A DNA stretch of 64,000 nt, from assembly GCF_009730915.1 (NCBI RefSeq), contig NC_052478.1, positions 14,925,808 through 14,989,807 of the forward strand, read 5' to 3'. How positions within the stretch are numbered: position 1 is the first letter of the stretch; the number at the start of each line of letters is the position of its first letter. The notes beneath the pieces are model-generated. The model searched no databases. It was given only the letters and a program-made list of their open reading frames with translations, and was not told the origin of the DNA. Made by a program: the position numbers and the translations under genes. Shown here one piece after another: positions 21,310 through 32,770 of the stretch. The DNA comes from Dioscorea cayenensis subsp. rotundata. Lineage: Eukaryota; Streptophyta; Magnoliopsida; Dioscoreales; Dioscoreaceae.

Positions 21310-22571
21310 CCTTCTCTTTGCCCTCATTCGGCAAGTGATGACCTCACTAGATCTAGCAAGAGTAAGCTCATCAAACTCCAGTGGGTGCAATATTACAGGG
21401 GGGCAACTCTTTATGGAATGATCCGTGCTTGTTTGATCTTCCTATCTCTTGCAAGCCAACTTTTTTGAACATGAACTGTCCGATTGAAGACTTATCCTTC
21501 CCTGATTTACTAATGGGAAACTCGCTCAATCAGAACACTCTAAAAATCATTTTCAGTAATTTTGGTTGAGTGAGAGAGGATTGCCAAGATTAAGATTGAT
21601 CCCCATAGCTCTAATCTTTGGGGTTCGGGCCCTCGGTCCAATTTTACTTCCATTGCCTACACAGTTTACCTGGCCCTGAACTGTGACAGTTGGAATGGCA
21701 ATTGGACTAGCTAGAGGAAAATTTGGAGTCTCAGGGTATTGCCTAGAATTAAAACATTTGTGTGGAGCTTGCTCATGGTAAACTAGTTACAAGATCCTAT
21801 TTATATTACCTTAATGTTGGCCCTCTTTCAAATTGCCCTTTCTGTTCTTTATTTGAGGAGAATGCTAATCATGTTATTTGGAACTGCATTAAATTGGCTC
21901 TTTATTGGAATGATCTTCTTTTAAGTCTAGGCCTTTCCCCGAGCTTGGTTAGCAGATTACATCTTGGCCTTTGGCTCACTTCCTCTTTGAACCCTTGGGC
22001 AAAAGCCATGATTGTTGCTCTTGCTTGGCTCATTTGGATGGAGTAATGAAACCTACTTTTTAATGGATTGGAGCCTCACCTTAGTTCCCTTACCTCTCGG
22101 GCCTGGTCCTTGTGCTCAGATTTCCACAACTTTTCCAGGAAACCATTCAGGGAGTACTCCAACCTTTCCTTTGCTCTCAACTTCATTTACATATACATTG
22201 ATTCCTCTTGGTTAGAGTCCACAATTGAAGCCAGACTAGGATTCATTACTGTGTCTAATCCAAGAACTATATTGCTTGCAGGAAGCACTGGTACCACTTT
22301 GGATTCTCCCGTTCAAGCTGAAGTGGCAACTGTCAAATTGGCCCTCCAAATGTGCTTCAATTACAACTAGAACCCAAGTTGGATCTTCAATGACTGTCCT
22401 GGAGTTACCCACCTAGTTAGCAAATTCAATCCTTGCATCACCTGGAGAATTATTGATGATCTCCATGAACTACAAAATCTTCTGAGGAATTTCTTGGACA
22501 GCACCTTCTCTACCATTCCTCGCGAAGATAATGTTATTGTTGAAGCTCTAGCAAATCACGGAAGGTAGACG
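21310..22571 (+). pseudogene. Truncated LINE (L1-type) ORF2 3' end
   Basis: Only the C-terminal part of a plant LINE ORF2 remains. Segments at about 21450-21570 (KPTFLNMNCPIEDLSFPDLL) precede the zinc-binding reverse-transcriptase domain at 21760-22040 (CPFCSLFEENANHVIWNC). An RNase H-like domain follows (LLAGSTGTTLDSPVQAEVAT, about 22270-22330, to ANHGR near 22568). Stops and frame changes are present. 5' truncation is typical of LINE insertions. The reverse transcriptase and endonuclease are missing. Confidence 0.75.
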
Positions 22572-22981
22572 CATTGTTTAACCATTTTCTTCAAAGGATT
22601 GGATCACCCAACATGTCTTGAAGACCTCTGCATACAAAGGAACCTCCACTTCCACTCTTAATTTCTTCTTTGTTTGAGTTGTTTACTTTTTTGTCCAAAA
22701 ACTCTTGAGGTGAGATGAACTCACATTACTAATCATTATTTGCACCAATACCCTACCAACTTACCTAATGAGGCTGAGCTTCCCTCTCCAATCAATGTAT
22801 GTCTTAACAAGTACAAAAGTGAGCTCAACCCCCTCTTTCATTTGATTTTGTGTCTAGAATGATCAATATTTGTTTTGACAAGTATAATTGTTAGCTCAAC
22901 CCCTTCTTTTCATATGAGAATATGATAAAGAATTATAAAACAAGGAAAATGGTAATTTTGTATTATTAAAGATGTTAAAAG
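22572..22981. other. Probable LINE 3' flank, nothing coding
   Basis: No gene is present. A ~60-bp block around gtgagctcaaccccctcttt is repeated (about 22800-22850 and 22880-22915). Confidence 0.5.
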
Positions 22982-23100
22982 GGGTGCGATCATACTAGCA
23001 CTAAAGTACTGGATCCCATCAGAACTCTAAAGTTAAGCGTGCTTGGGCAAGAGTAGTACGAGGATGGGTGACCTCCTGGGAAGTCCTCATGTTGCACCCC
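22982..23100 (+). rRNA. 5S rRNA gene or pseudogene
   Basis: A 119-bp match to plant 5S rRNA from gggtgcgatcatac to gttgcacccc. The internal control region blocks agttaagcgtgcttgggc (box A) and gatgggtgacct (box C) are intact, and the 5' and 3' ends can pair. Differences from the usual plant sequence cluster near positions 15-50 (for example ctaaagtactggat and actctaaag), including clustered C-to-T and G-to-A changes typical of methylated, silent copies. A T-rich terminator-like cctttt follows at 23104-23109. It is a single copy, not an array, and lies directly upstream of a LINE. It is more likely a dispersed pseudogene than a working rRNA gene. Confidence 0.9.
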
Positions 23101-23388
23101 CTCTCCTTTTATAATTTTATATTTATCAATTAACGGCGAATGAGGTTCCTAGGCGGGGCATAGGACCCTTACGGCGGCCCTCGGGATTCTCACGGCGGTT
23201 CTCACAGCGGTCCTCGTCTTCCTCATGGCAGTACTCGTCATCCTCGCGGTGGAACCTGTTTCTCACATGGCGAATCTCATGACAGTGCTCACCAAGGCCA
23301 TGGAGGCCCCCGTAGAGACATTCGCGCGTCTGTTTCCCATCTTCAACCCGTCAACCCCGTTCCCTCAGCTCCTCACTCATAACCTCCG

Positions 23389-24596
23389 GTGGAGGGGCCC
23401 CTGAAGAACAAAAATTCCCCAATGAAGGATGATATTTCATTTGCTGATGTTGCTCGTTTCTCCCCACCTCCAGAGAACTCCACTACCTCACTGCCTATCT
23501 CATTGAAGCGGACCAATCTCTGGAGAACGAAGAAACCTGCAAATGCTACCTTAGATTTGGATATAAAGTTGAAGATTGTCGCCACCAACTCACTTGTCGA
23601 CGTTGTTTTGGCATCATGCATTTTGCAGCTAGATGCCCTTTCCAACTGTCATCTTCTGGATCTCTCCCTGAGAACTCTAATTTGAAGAGAAATTTACCTC
23701 CCTCTAAACCTCTACTTCAGGTCCCCGTCTCCACCCTAAATCAAAGATCGCTTCTCTGAGGGTTTCTCTCCCCATCTCAGAAGCCATCATTCAAACTTAG
23801 AAGATCTCAAGAGACGGGTGATCATCAGGGTTCTATCTGGCAATGCGAGTGTTCAATCTCTTCATGATGCACTGCCAGCTCAATTGAATTTTGATTAATG
23901 TTAGAACATTACCCCATTCAGTGATTTTTCATCCTCACTCTCTTCACTACAAGAGCAGAAATGGCTATTGTTAAGATGAATCAGCTCACTCTCTCCACCA
24001 AACATGGCCCTTGCACCATCAGCCTCTCCCATTGGACCCCAGAATTTGGATCTCACACCGTGGCTGCTGGTAATTATAATTGGATCAGGTTAACCAATCT
24101 CCCTCTTCACTGCTAGAACTGGGACTCCATCGTGGAAGTACTGAGACCACTAGGAGAGCTCATCTTTGTTAAAAAAAAAAAAGAAGACGTCTCTCTTGAA
24201 CATATGTGAGCTCTAGTGAGGCTTAAATCCCCTACATCCTTCCCACTAGAGATGATCATTAATGTGGGAGTAAGAAGCTTCAAAGTTAGGCTCGAGGACG
24301 ACGGCATTCCGATCATCAGGTCAAAAATGGTTCAAGGCCCTTTTCCCTCTTCTCAACAGAAACCAACTGTTGTTTCCTCTTCTAGCCCATCGGTCCCTTC
24401 AGAGAAATCTCAGGCCTCCGTCGAGAGCTCGGACGGCTTATCCTTGGCCAAGGAAAGTCGGAGCTCCAGTGTTCTTCCCACAGTGATCCCCCAGATTCCT
24501 CCGATCTCTAGAGAGAGAAACGAGGAAGGGGATGCATTGTTAATGCACAGCGACCATGTGATGGATGCTCACACAATGGCCGTCCATGTGCATTGA
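23389..24596 (+). pseudogene. LINE ORF1 (nucleic-acid-binding protein)
   Basis: Broken ORF1. An N-terminal part with DDISFADVARFSPPP is followed, after a frameshift, by a CCHC zinc knuckle (CRRCFGIMHFAARCP, about 23596-23640). Further fragments at 24100-24310 (FVKKKKEDVSLEHM, FKVRLEDDGIP) belong to a DUF4283-like fold, then a Ser/Pro-rich tail to 24596. This protein would bind LINE RNA. Confidence 0.65.
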
Positions 24597-25755
24597 GATC
24601 ATGCCTCATCATATCATCTTGGACCCTTATGGGTGTCTGGATCACCTCGGGATTGTACTTCTTCAAATTCTCTCAATAATTCAAATAAGAACCTATCTCA
24701 AGACACCCAGATTCAATCCTTGGGTTCTCATGAGATAATGGCTCCTCGGGATATGATCACAACTGAGATTAAAGCTGATTCCTCAACATGGGTTGATTCT
24801 GGCTCGGGATAAGGTTGATTCTATCAACTCTCAAATTGATTTAATTCAATCTACTCCATTACAACCGAACCCGATTATGGCCAATCTTGACCCAAACTTA
24901 AGGATTAAACCAGTAATCAATCAAGCCACTTCTTCATCAGATCCTTTAGCTAGAGATAAAGGCAAAGAAATTGCTTATCATAAGGACATCGATTCCTCTA
25001 ATCCCGGTGTATTACTTACACACTTAAATTCACTTCCACCGATTATTCCTATTCCTAATGGTTATAAATGGATCTTTGTTCATGGAGGTTGGACTTTGGT
25101 TCCTATCATTAATTCATAGAAATTCTTCTCTCAAGACCATACACCCTCATTACTCCTCTCGATGATCATTCTGATGATGAGTTACTTGACTGGGGGGAAG
25201 ATGATGACATCCTTACTAATGTGATAGCAGATGATGATCTTATCATGAACGAGGAGAATCTTCATCAGTTTGAATGTGGTATTCACCTGGAGGAACTGAC
25301 AACTGATTTTTTGCCTATTCCAGGAAAGGTGTTGCTCAGTGGTAAGGACTCTTCTTCAGACATCATAGTAGAGAAAGCTCCTGACATTCCACTTGCTGAA
25401 AAGCACCCTCTGTTTCCACCACACTTGGCGAGATTGAACAACATATTAGAACAAGTGATCGACCCAAGAAACCCTCCAGTCGATGGAATGAAGAAGCTGG
25501 GTTTATTCCTATCCCACCCAGATCTACCAAGAAAAAAGTTCTTGATGACCCTCGAGACGATACGCCTAATTCAATTAATATAGTTATTTTTTCTTCCTGG
25601 ACTGATTCACAATTTTTTAACTATAGCAATGCTTGTGGTGTTAAATTTCAAGGTTCACCAAATCATAAGCTTAAATGTCTAGATAAAGTCCGTCGACTAG
25701 AATCTACTAGGGTTGGAACTTCTACTTCTCCAACAGGATCTCCTTTGATATCAAA
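24597..25755 (+). pseudogene. Linker between LINE ORF1 and ORF2
   Basis: Two open stretches (24793-25119 and 25221-25583) with no domain I recognise. Their position and style suggest the C-terminal tail of ORF1, often poorly conserved, separated by stops. The acidic run DDHSDDELLDWGEDDDI is visible near 25160-25215. Confidence 0.45.
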
Positions 25756-28700
25756 ATGTTAGACCTTCACTTTTTAATGATTATTCTATGTTGGAATGTT
25801 AGGGGACTTGGCAGACCCTCTAAACACCATTTAGTTAAAGACATAATTTCCTCTTCACGAGCATACATTGTATGTTTACAAGAATCCAAACTCCAAGAAA
25901 TTTATAGTTCTATTTGGAGATCAATTGGTGGCTTGAGACTGAATTCTTTTAACTAGCTCCCAGCCCTTGGCTCCGCTGGTGGCATCATTATCGCCTGGGA
26001 TAGTTCACAGGTTATGGGTACCTTAATTCACAAAGGAACCCTCTTCATTACTATGGAATTCATAAACCTTCCCTCAACACTAAATAGGATTGCACTAGTG
26101 TTTACAGACCTAACACTAGCTCCTTTAGAATTGATTTCCGGAATGAACTCTGCTCTATTAGAAATTTACACGAATTATCCTGGTTAATCTGTGGAGATTT
26201 CAACACTTTATTCACTTTTAGCGATAAAAACAAAGGAGACCCTAATCCTAGGGATATTGCTAGCTCCCAAAAGTTTTTAGCTGATCTCTACGCGGACACA
26301 ACTTCACTTAGACTAACGGTCAATCTGAACCAATTTGGGTCAGACTAGATAGATTTTTATACTTGCATGACTGGCCACTAACTTTTCCTAGAACATTTCA
26401 AAGTTCTCTTCCAAGAATTGGATCTGACCACTCCCCTATTTATCTGGACTTTGGTAACCATTATTCTCAATCTAGAACTTTTAGATTTGAAAAATCTTGG
26501 TATTCCAATGACCAATTAGAGAATTTAATTCAAGGTTGGTGGTCGAACCATAACTTTGATGGTTGCGGGGCCTACATCATTTCTAAAAAATTCACCTTCT
26601 TAAAATCTAAGCTCCGTATTTGGGCAAAAGAAAATTTCGGTGCTTCTAATCTTCACAAAAAAAAGTTTGCTTGCCGAAATAAACTCTCTTGATACCCTAT
26701 GTGAAAGATGATCTCCTTTTGAGGATGAATCTACTTGTTTCTCCCAAATTCAAACTGAGCTTTACACTTTACTAAAACAAAGAGGAGATTTACTAGAAAC
26801 AGTGCTCTCAAATTACTTGGCTCAAAGAGGGTGATGCAAATACAAAATTCTTTCACCTACTGGCTAATGGTAGGAAGAATAAAAATTTCATTCCTAGAAT
26901 TCGTAATAATGGGAATTGGATTGAAGGAAACCATGAAATTGGGAAAGTATTCACCTACCATTTTCAAACCCTGCTTGGTACACCAATTTCACATAGATTC
27001 CTTCGCAATTGGCACTATCTTTTTAATTACAAAGATAGAGTTGATCTCTCTACACTAGAACTCCCCTTCTCTTCTGAAGAAATTAAACAAGCTGTGTTTG
27101 AGTTAAACGCTGATAAGGTCCCAGGTTTAGATGGTTTTCCAATATTCTTTTTTCAAAAACATTGGAGCCTTATCTAGGAGGATCTATTTAAGATCTGTAG
27201 TGATTTTCATGATGGCTCTATCAACTTTGAAAGACTTAATTGGATTCACATTTCACTTATTGGAAAAACAAATACCCCAACTGAGGTCAATGAATTCAGA
27301 CCCATCAGTCATATCAACTCAACTTGTAAAATCATTTCTAAGATTCTCGCCACCAGATTGAGTCAAAAGATTGGTCTCTTAGTGGATAATTATCAATCCG
27401 GATTTATTAAGGGTAGATGCATTGCAGACAATATTATTACTTCCTAGGAAGTGATTTTTAACCTCCAAGAAAGGAAAATTCTTGGCTTTGCTTTTAAAGT
27501 TGATTTCGCTAAAGCCTTTGACTCTCTAGACTGGAATTGTCCTCTTGAGATTCTAGAAGCCAAAGGATTTGGTAACCGCTGGATCTCATGGATACACACC
27601 ATTCTCAAAACTGCCAAAACTCAAATTCTCATTAATGGAACTACACAGGGTTATATTCGCTACAAAAGAGGATTGAGACAAGGTGATCCTTTTTCACCCC
27701 TTCTCTTTGCTTTAGCGGCCGATACTCTTAGTGCAATGTTCAATCATGCTATTAATTCTAAAGTTTTGATTATAGTTCAACTTGACCAATAAAACAGTAT
27801 TTGCCATTTACAATATGCAGATGATTGTACCATATTCTCGACTAGTGGACACGAAGATCTTAAAATCATTAAATTAATTCTTTATATCTTTGAAGGCTGC
27901 TCTGGTCTTTCAATCAACTTCTCGAAAAGCTATCTATATTCCACCAATTTTGGTTACCAGCCGCTCTCCTCCTCCGCGAGAATCCTTAATTGTAATAGAG
28001 ATTGTCTCCCCATTACATACGTAGGCATTCCCCTCTCTGGTAGATGACCCAAAAGAATTGACTGGACTAGGTTGATTGAATTTGTTCGTGCCAGACTCAC
28101 GCCCTGGAAAGCAATCTATCTCTCATTGGGGGGTTGTTTAACCCTTATTAACTCCGTGTTATCATCTATCCCAGTTCATTAGATGTCAGTTTTCAAACTT
28201 CCAGCCTGGGTCATTTATAAAATTGACAAAATCAAGAGAGATTTTCTCTGAAAAGGCCCTAATCTTGGCCCTAAGGGGATAAGATTAATTGCTTGGAAAA
28301 ATATTTGTCATCCCTAGAGCATGGGTGGCTGGGGTATTCTTGATCTACAAGAGTTTAACAAAGCTTTACGTAGAAAATTGTGGTGGAAATTCATCACCAC
28401 ACTGGACTCTTGTTGGTCTAAGATTATTAAAGCCAACTATATTAACAGTGATTCCCCTGGCATCCTATTTCTATAACCACAAAGAAATAAATCATTCTTT
28501 TCGGCAAGAATTAATACCATTCTACTTTCATTTCGTTCCTGCTTAATCAAATCAGTTGGTAATGGAGAAAATAGGTAGGAGGGCCAATCCCCCAATAGCC
28601 ATTAGGCATCTCTCTTTCTGGATTGTCCTTATCCTTGGATTAGTTTAAAAGAATTTATTCTCATACTTAATTCCCATGGTAATCCATTTAGAACAGCCGC

Positions 28701-29418
28701 TACTGAAGATTTCACCATCTTAATAAACTCTTTACCGAATTGTGCAAATGAACTTGAAGATTCCTACTCCTGGTCTTTAGATAAAAATGAAAAATTCTCC
28801 GTCAAATCCTTCTACAATTTCTTAATCGATGGAGGTCTCCGCAATCAACTCTATTCCAATTTTTGGAAAACTAAATCTCCTAGTAAAATCACTTTATTAT
28901 GTTGGCTTGCCTGGGATAACAAAATTCTAACACTTGAGAATCTGTTCAAAAAAGGTTGCAACCCTTATGCCACTAACACATGTATACTATGTCACAATAA
29001 CTCGGAATCAGTGGACCACCTTTTTTTAGATTGTATCTATTCAGTTCGCATTTGGTCCTTTTTCAAGTGTATATTTAATTATGAAACTCTACCTTCCTCA
29101 GTTTCAAATATCTGGACCAATTAGATACCCTCTTTGAACCCTTATCTCAGAAATCTTTGGGACCTCTGTTCTAGATACATCTTCTACAATATTTGGCTGG
29201 AGCGCAACAATAGTATTTTTAACCAAATCTATTCACCTATCTCTTCAACTTTTTACAAAATAGCTAATATGGTTCTTTCTTGGATTTCTGCAAAATCGGA
29301 ATCCCACCAGCAGGAAACTATAGAGGTTACTCAGAAGATCAAGCGTTCTTTAAATTTTCTGAGTTCCAGATCCACTGACTTCACCGGCGATATGGTGCCC
29401 AACTTCACTCAGGAGTAA
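25756..29418 (+). pseudogene. LINE ORF2: endonuclease and reverse transcriptase
   Basis: The start has the endonuclease signature ILCWNVRGLGRPSKHHLV and VCLQESKL, with the later GDFN-type block near 26190 and SDHSPIYLDF at about 26425. Reverse transcriptase blocks follow: FKVDFAKAFDSLDW (27500-27540), GLRQGDPFSPLLFALA (27673-27720) and the catalytic YADD (about 27817). The zinc-binding domain CILCHNNSESVDHLFLDC is at about 28981-29035. Numerous stops and frame changes interrupt the frame. The enzyme would nick target DNA and copy LINE RNA in the nucleus. Confidence 0.85.
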
Positions 29419-29560
29419 TCCGCCTCTTTTGTCACTAAGCAGGCCTGTGTCTCCAGATGGTTGACTTCGCCGGCTCCAGTTTCTCTCTATCTTTCTTTTT
29501 CTACGTTTTTTTGCTTTCTCTGTTCACTATTCTTCTCATCTCCATAATTCCAATTGAAGG

Positions 29561-29969
29561 TACAATTAAGAAAAACTATTTGTAAAATATTTATATTTTA
29601 AATATACAATTAAATATGCTAAGATAGATGGAAATCTATCTGTGTTTTTTCTTGGTGCTTCACGACTAATGGACTTTTTTTCTATTCTATTGCTTTGATC
29701 TATTTGTTTTTATATTGCTATTTTTTGTTTTTGTTGTTTAATAAATTATGGCTTATTCACTTTGTCAGAATCTTCATGTAAGAATTTCCTACTGTGTTCT
29801 ATAATATAATTATAAATTTATAATTTCTTTTCAAAATTAATGATGATGCAAAATTGTCATAAAAAAAAAATGTAATCGGCCTTCCTCATGCTACATAAAT
29901 ATTTTTCACTTATATAATCAAAATAAATCATCAAATCTACTCAAAGGACCCACACTTATTTGTTGCACC
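29561..29969. other. AT-rich intergenic, nothing recognised
   Basis: No gene, RNA or clear repeat is visible. Confidence 0.6.
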
Positions 29970-30160
29970 CAGGGCCGACCCTAAGCATATCCGGGCCTAT
30001 GCCTAGAACCCCAAGATTTCATAGAGCCCCATAATTCATATATATATTTTTAAAATTAAATTTAATATTTTCATTTAGTATTATTCTATCTATATAATTA
30101 TTATATTGAAGATTTTAATTTTCTTCAACTATAAAATGTGTAACAAATTTGGCTTAAGGG

Positions 30161-30816
30161 TAGGAATGCAAGTGGGCCGGGGAATCTCGGTTCCCTACGA
30201 GGCCTGCCACGACGAGGTGGGGATTCCCCGAAATAACTCTCCTCGAGGCAGGGAACGGGGAAAACCCCCTCCCCCAACTCACGGGGTGGGGCGAGGCAGG
30301 GACTGGGAGTGTATTCCCCACTCCACTCCCCGCGGGGAATCTCTACACCCCCGGGTATTCCCCACCTTTTAAATGAAATGTTATATATAGAATATTTATT
30401 TAAAATAACTTATATGATTAATTTTATTCATTAAAAAAATTCAATATTGATATAATGTTATAATGACTAACTATTTGGGTTTCAAAAAAATTAAATTTGG
30501 TATTTATTAATAATGTTTTTGATTTTTAGTAAAACTACTGTTACTCCAGTACAATGCTCGAAGACAATTATACGAAAATTTGTTTTAAAAATTTTAATCA
30601 AAAATTTTTTATTTTCTATTATAGATAAATATGTTATATTAAAATTAAGATTAGATAAAATAAAATGTGCTACATGTGTAATGTTATGTGTGTGTGTGTG
30701 TGTGTTACTATTAAGGAAGAGGGGGGGGGGGATTTCTCCCCCACGGGGAATCCCCGCCACTTGAGAAGTGGGGATCCCATCCCCACCATGCCCGCTACCC
30801 CCCACTTGCATCCTTA
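30161..30816. mobile_element. hAT-type MITE
   Basis: A 656-bp element whose ends taggaatgcaagtggg and cccacttgcatcctta are inverted repeats (one mismatch and one length difference). Subterminal parts are rich in ggggaatccccg motifs and the middle is AT-rich with a short (TG)n and an A-poor gggggg tract. The flanking 8-mers cttaaggg and tctaagag match only partly. It encodes nothing. Confidence 0.7.
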
Positions 30817-31304
30817 TCTAAGAGGCCCGTAATTTTCCATGATCTTACAATTCATTTTTTTAAATTATATTTTAAATTTTTATTTACTATCTTCCGATAA
30901 TCCTATCCATATAATTATCTTGAAAATTTATTTTTTTTTAAACTATAACACTTAATTTATTATAATACGAAATGGCTTATAATAAGGCCCCACAATTTTT
31001 CACAGTCTCACACTTCATTCTCCCCCACGGGGAATCCCCGCCACTTGAGAAGTGGGGATCCCATCCCCACCATGCCCGCTACCCCCCACTTGCATCCTTA
31101 CCTAAGAGGCCCGTAATTTTCCAGGATCTTACAATTCATTTTTTTAAATTATATTTTAAATTTTTATTTACTATCTTCCGATAATCTTATCCATATAATT
31201 ATCTTGAAAATTTAATTTTTTTTAAAACTATAACACTTAATTTATTATAATATGAAATGGCTTATAATAAGGCCCCACAATTTTTCACAGTCTCACACTT
31301 CATG
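30737..31304. repeat. 284-bp tandem duplication across a MITE edge
   Basis: The segment 30737-31020 is repeated almost perfectly at 31021-31304. It includes the last ~80 bp of the MITE plus ~204 bp of flank, so it arose after the MITE inserted. Confidence 0.9.
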
Positions 31305-31500
31305 TTTTTTTAATTATATTTAAATCTTTTATTTACTATATATGATCTCATCCACATAATTCTAATTTTAAAAATTTTAATTATTTTTAAACTCTAAAGT
31401 TTATCTTATTTAATTTATTGATTTATGATAATATTTTTTTTGTTATATAATTTATTATTTGATAAAATAATTAAAAAACATTTATTATGATTTTTCCTAT

Positions 31501-32079
31501 TGTAACATCGTCACACCTGCTTGATTGCAACTAGACTAATAACTCATGATGTTGATGTTACATGCTCTAAATTCAGTGTATTTCAGCATATGCATCTGGA
31601 CAATTTCTCCCTAAGTTATTATAATCATATGTTGAAAAGATATTTGTCTAGATGCATATTATATTTATACTCTAATAAACAACATATAGAAATTTCAAAT
31701 ATACGAGTGAAGGGAGAAATTGTTGAGGTATAGGCATAAATTAAATATCTAAACATTCAATCGTTAATTTTAATCCATGATTCAACACTATAGTGTATTT
31801 AATTAAGCTGTCTGATAAGCACTGTCAGCTCTAAATAGAATTATAGTTTATTGCAATGTGCATTTGATGGATTCCCAAGTCTGAGAACTGACCGACTTGG
31901 GAACATGTAATTAAGCTAAGGTTGAAGGAAAGTTTTATTATCATTTCATAGAACATACAATAAGATGAGTAGTGCCTCATAAACACACACACACACAGAC
32001 AATCTTATTATTCCATGCCACAATATAGGAATAAAGCAATAGACACAATCTCACGTAGAGAACCACTTCCACCTACTAC
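31501..32079. other. Intergenic or intron, one imperfect hairpin
   Basis: No gene is seen. At 31588-31659 the sequences atatgcatctggacaa and ttgtctagatgcatat form a 16-bp stem with one G-T pair around a ~40-nt loop. A short (CA)n tract is at 31984-31996. The stretch may be 5' intron of the WD40 locus that follows. Confidence 0.5.
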
Positions 32080-32303
32080 TTGACAGTGTCTGGAGAGAGA
32101 ATATATGTGGCTCAACTGACAAAACCGTGAGGGTAAGCACTGAGTAGTTGTAATTACTAATGCTATGGGAGAATGTATCTCTGAGTTCTGATATATAATT
32201 TCATGCTTAGATATTCAATGGAGAAATTCAATGTTTAGAAATTCATGATGTGAAAGATCAAGTCCATAATTTGGTTGTTGCTAATTCTATTTCATGCTTC
32301 ATC

Positions 32304-32770
32304 CACTACAAAAAAATTACTGTTTAGGAACAGCTTTTTTCGTTTCTAATCCGTTGCTAATTCCGTTTAGAAACAGATTAGAAACGAAATTTATCTGTTT
32401 CGAAAACTCTTGTTTCTAATTTAAATAGAAACAGAAAAATGTTCCGTTTCTAAATCTAGAAACGGATTAGAAATGAACACCAATATGTTTCTAATTTTTG
32501 AAAAAATAAAACGGAATGATGTATATTGCTAATCCGTTTTGAAATTCCGTTGTAATTCCGTTTCTAGATTTAGAAATCAATTTAAAACAAAAGGTTTTAC
32601 CGATACAAAAATTAAAAACGGATTCTAAACGGAATATTTATTTGTTTTAATTTTGTCCCTCATTAGAAACAAAAGTTTTTTTTGTTCCTTTACCGTTTCT
32701 AATTTTTTTTAATTAAAAAACAACATTAAAACAAATAAATCCGTTTCTAATCCGTTTCTAATATTCAAGT
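32304..32770. repeat. Left CACTA terminus and subterminal repeats
   Basis: The terminal CACTA is followed by at least eight copies, in direct and inverted orientation, of a core like tccgtttctaatccgtttct. Such subterminal motifs are the expected binding sites for CACTA transposase. Confidence 0.85.

Larger units (their letters stand above)
23101..29560 (+). mobile_element. Near full-length but defective L1-type LINE
   Basis: A plus-strand non-LTR retrotransposon with a GC-rich 5' leader (23140-23388, repeats of cggcggtcctcg type), ORF1 and ORF2 in the usual order. ORF2 has endonuclease, reverse transcriptase and zinc-binding regions but ends without the RNase H domain seen in the other two LINEs here. 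Many stops and frameshifts make it inactive. I could not define target duplications or a clean poly-A tail. The 3' end is placed after the ORF2 stop at 29418. Confidence 0.8.
29970..31500. mobile_element. Composite of hAT-like repeats
   Basis: The segment starts with cagggccgaccctaagcata, a terminus like those of plant TTF-type hAT elements. It contains several diverged copies of a ~165-bp unit around ggccccacaatttttcacag. The opposite terminus was not found. A separate, younger element (30161-30816) sits inside, and one junction is duplicated. Confidence 0.45.

Noticed and set aside
21214..21468. Ile-Tyr-rich reading frame
   Set aside because: It is the translation of an (AT)n microsatellite running into a LINE remnant.
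22982..23100. Cassandra TRIM (5S in an LTR)
   Set aside because: No LTR borders, primer binding site or second 5S copy within a few hundred bases.
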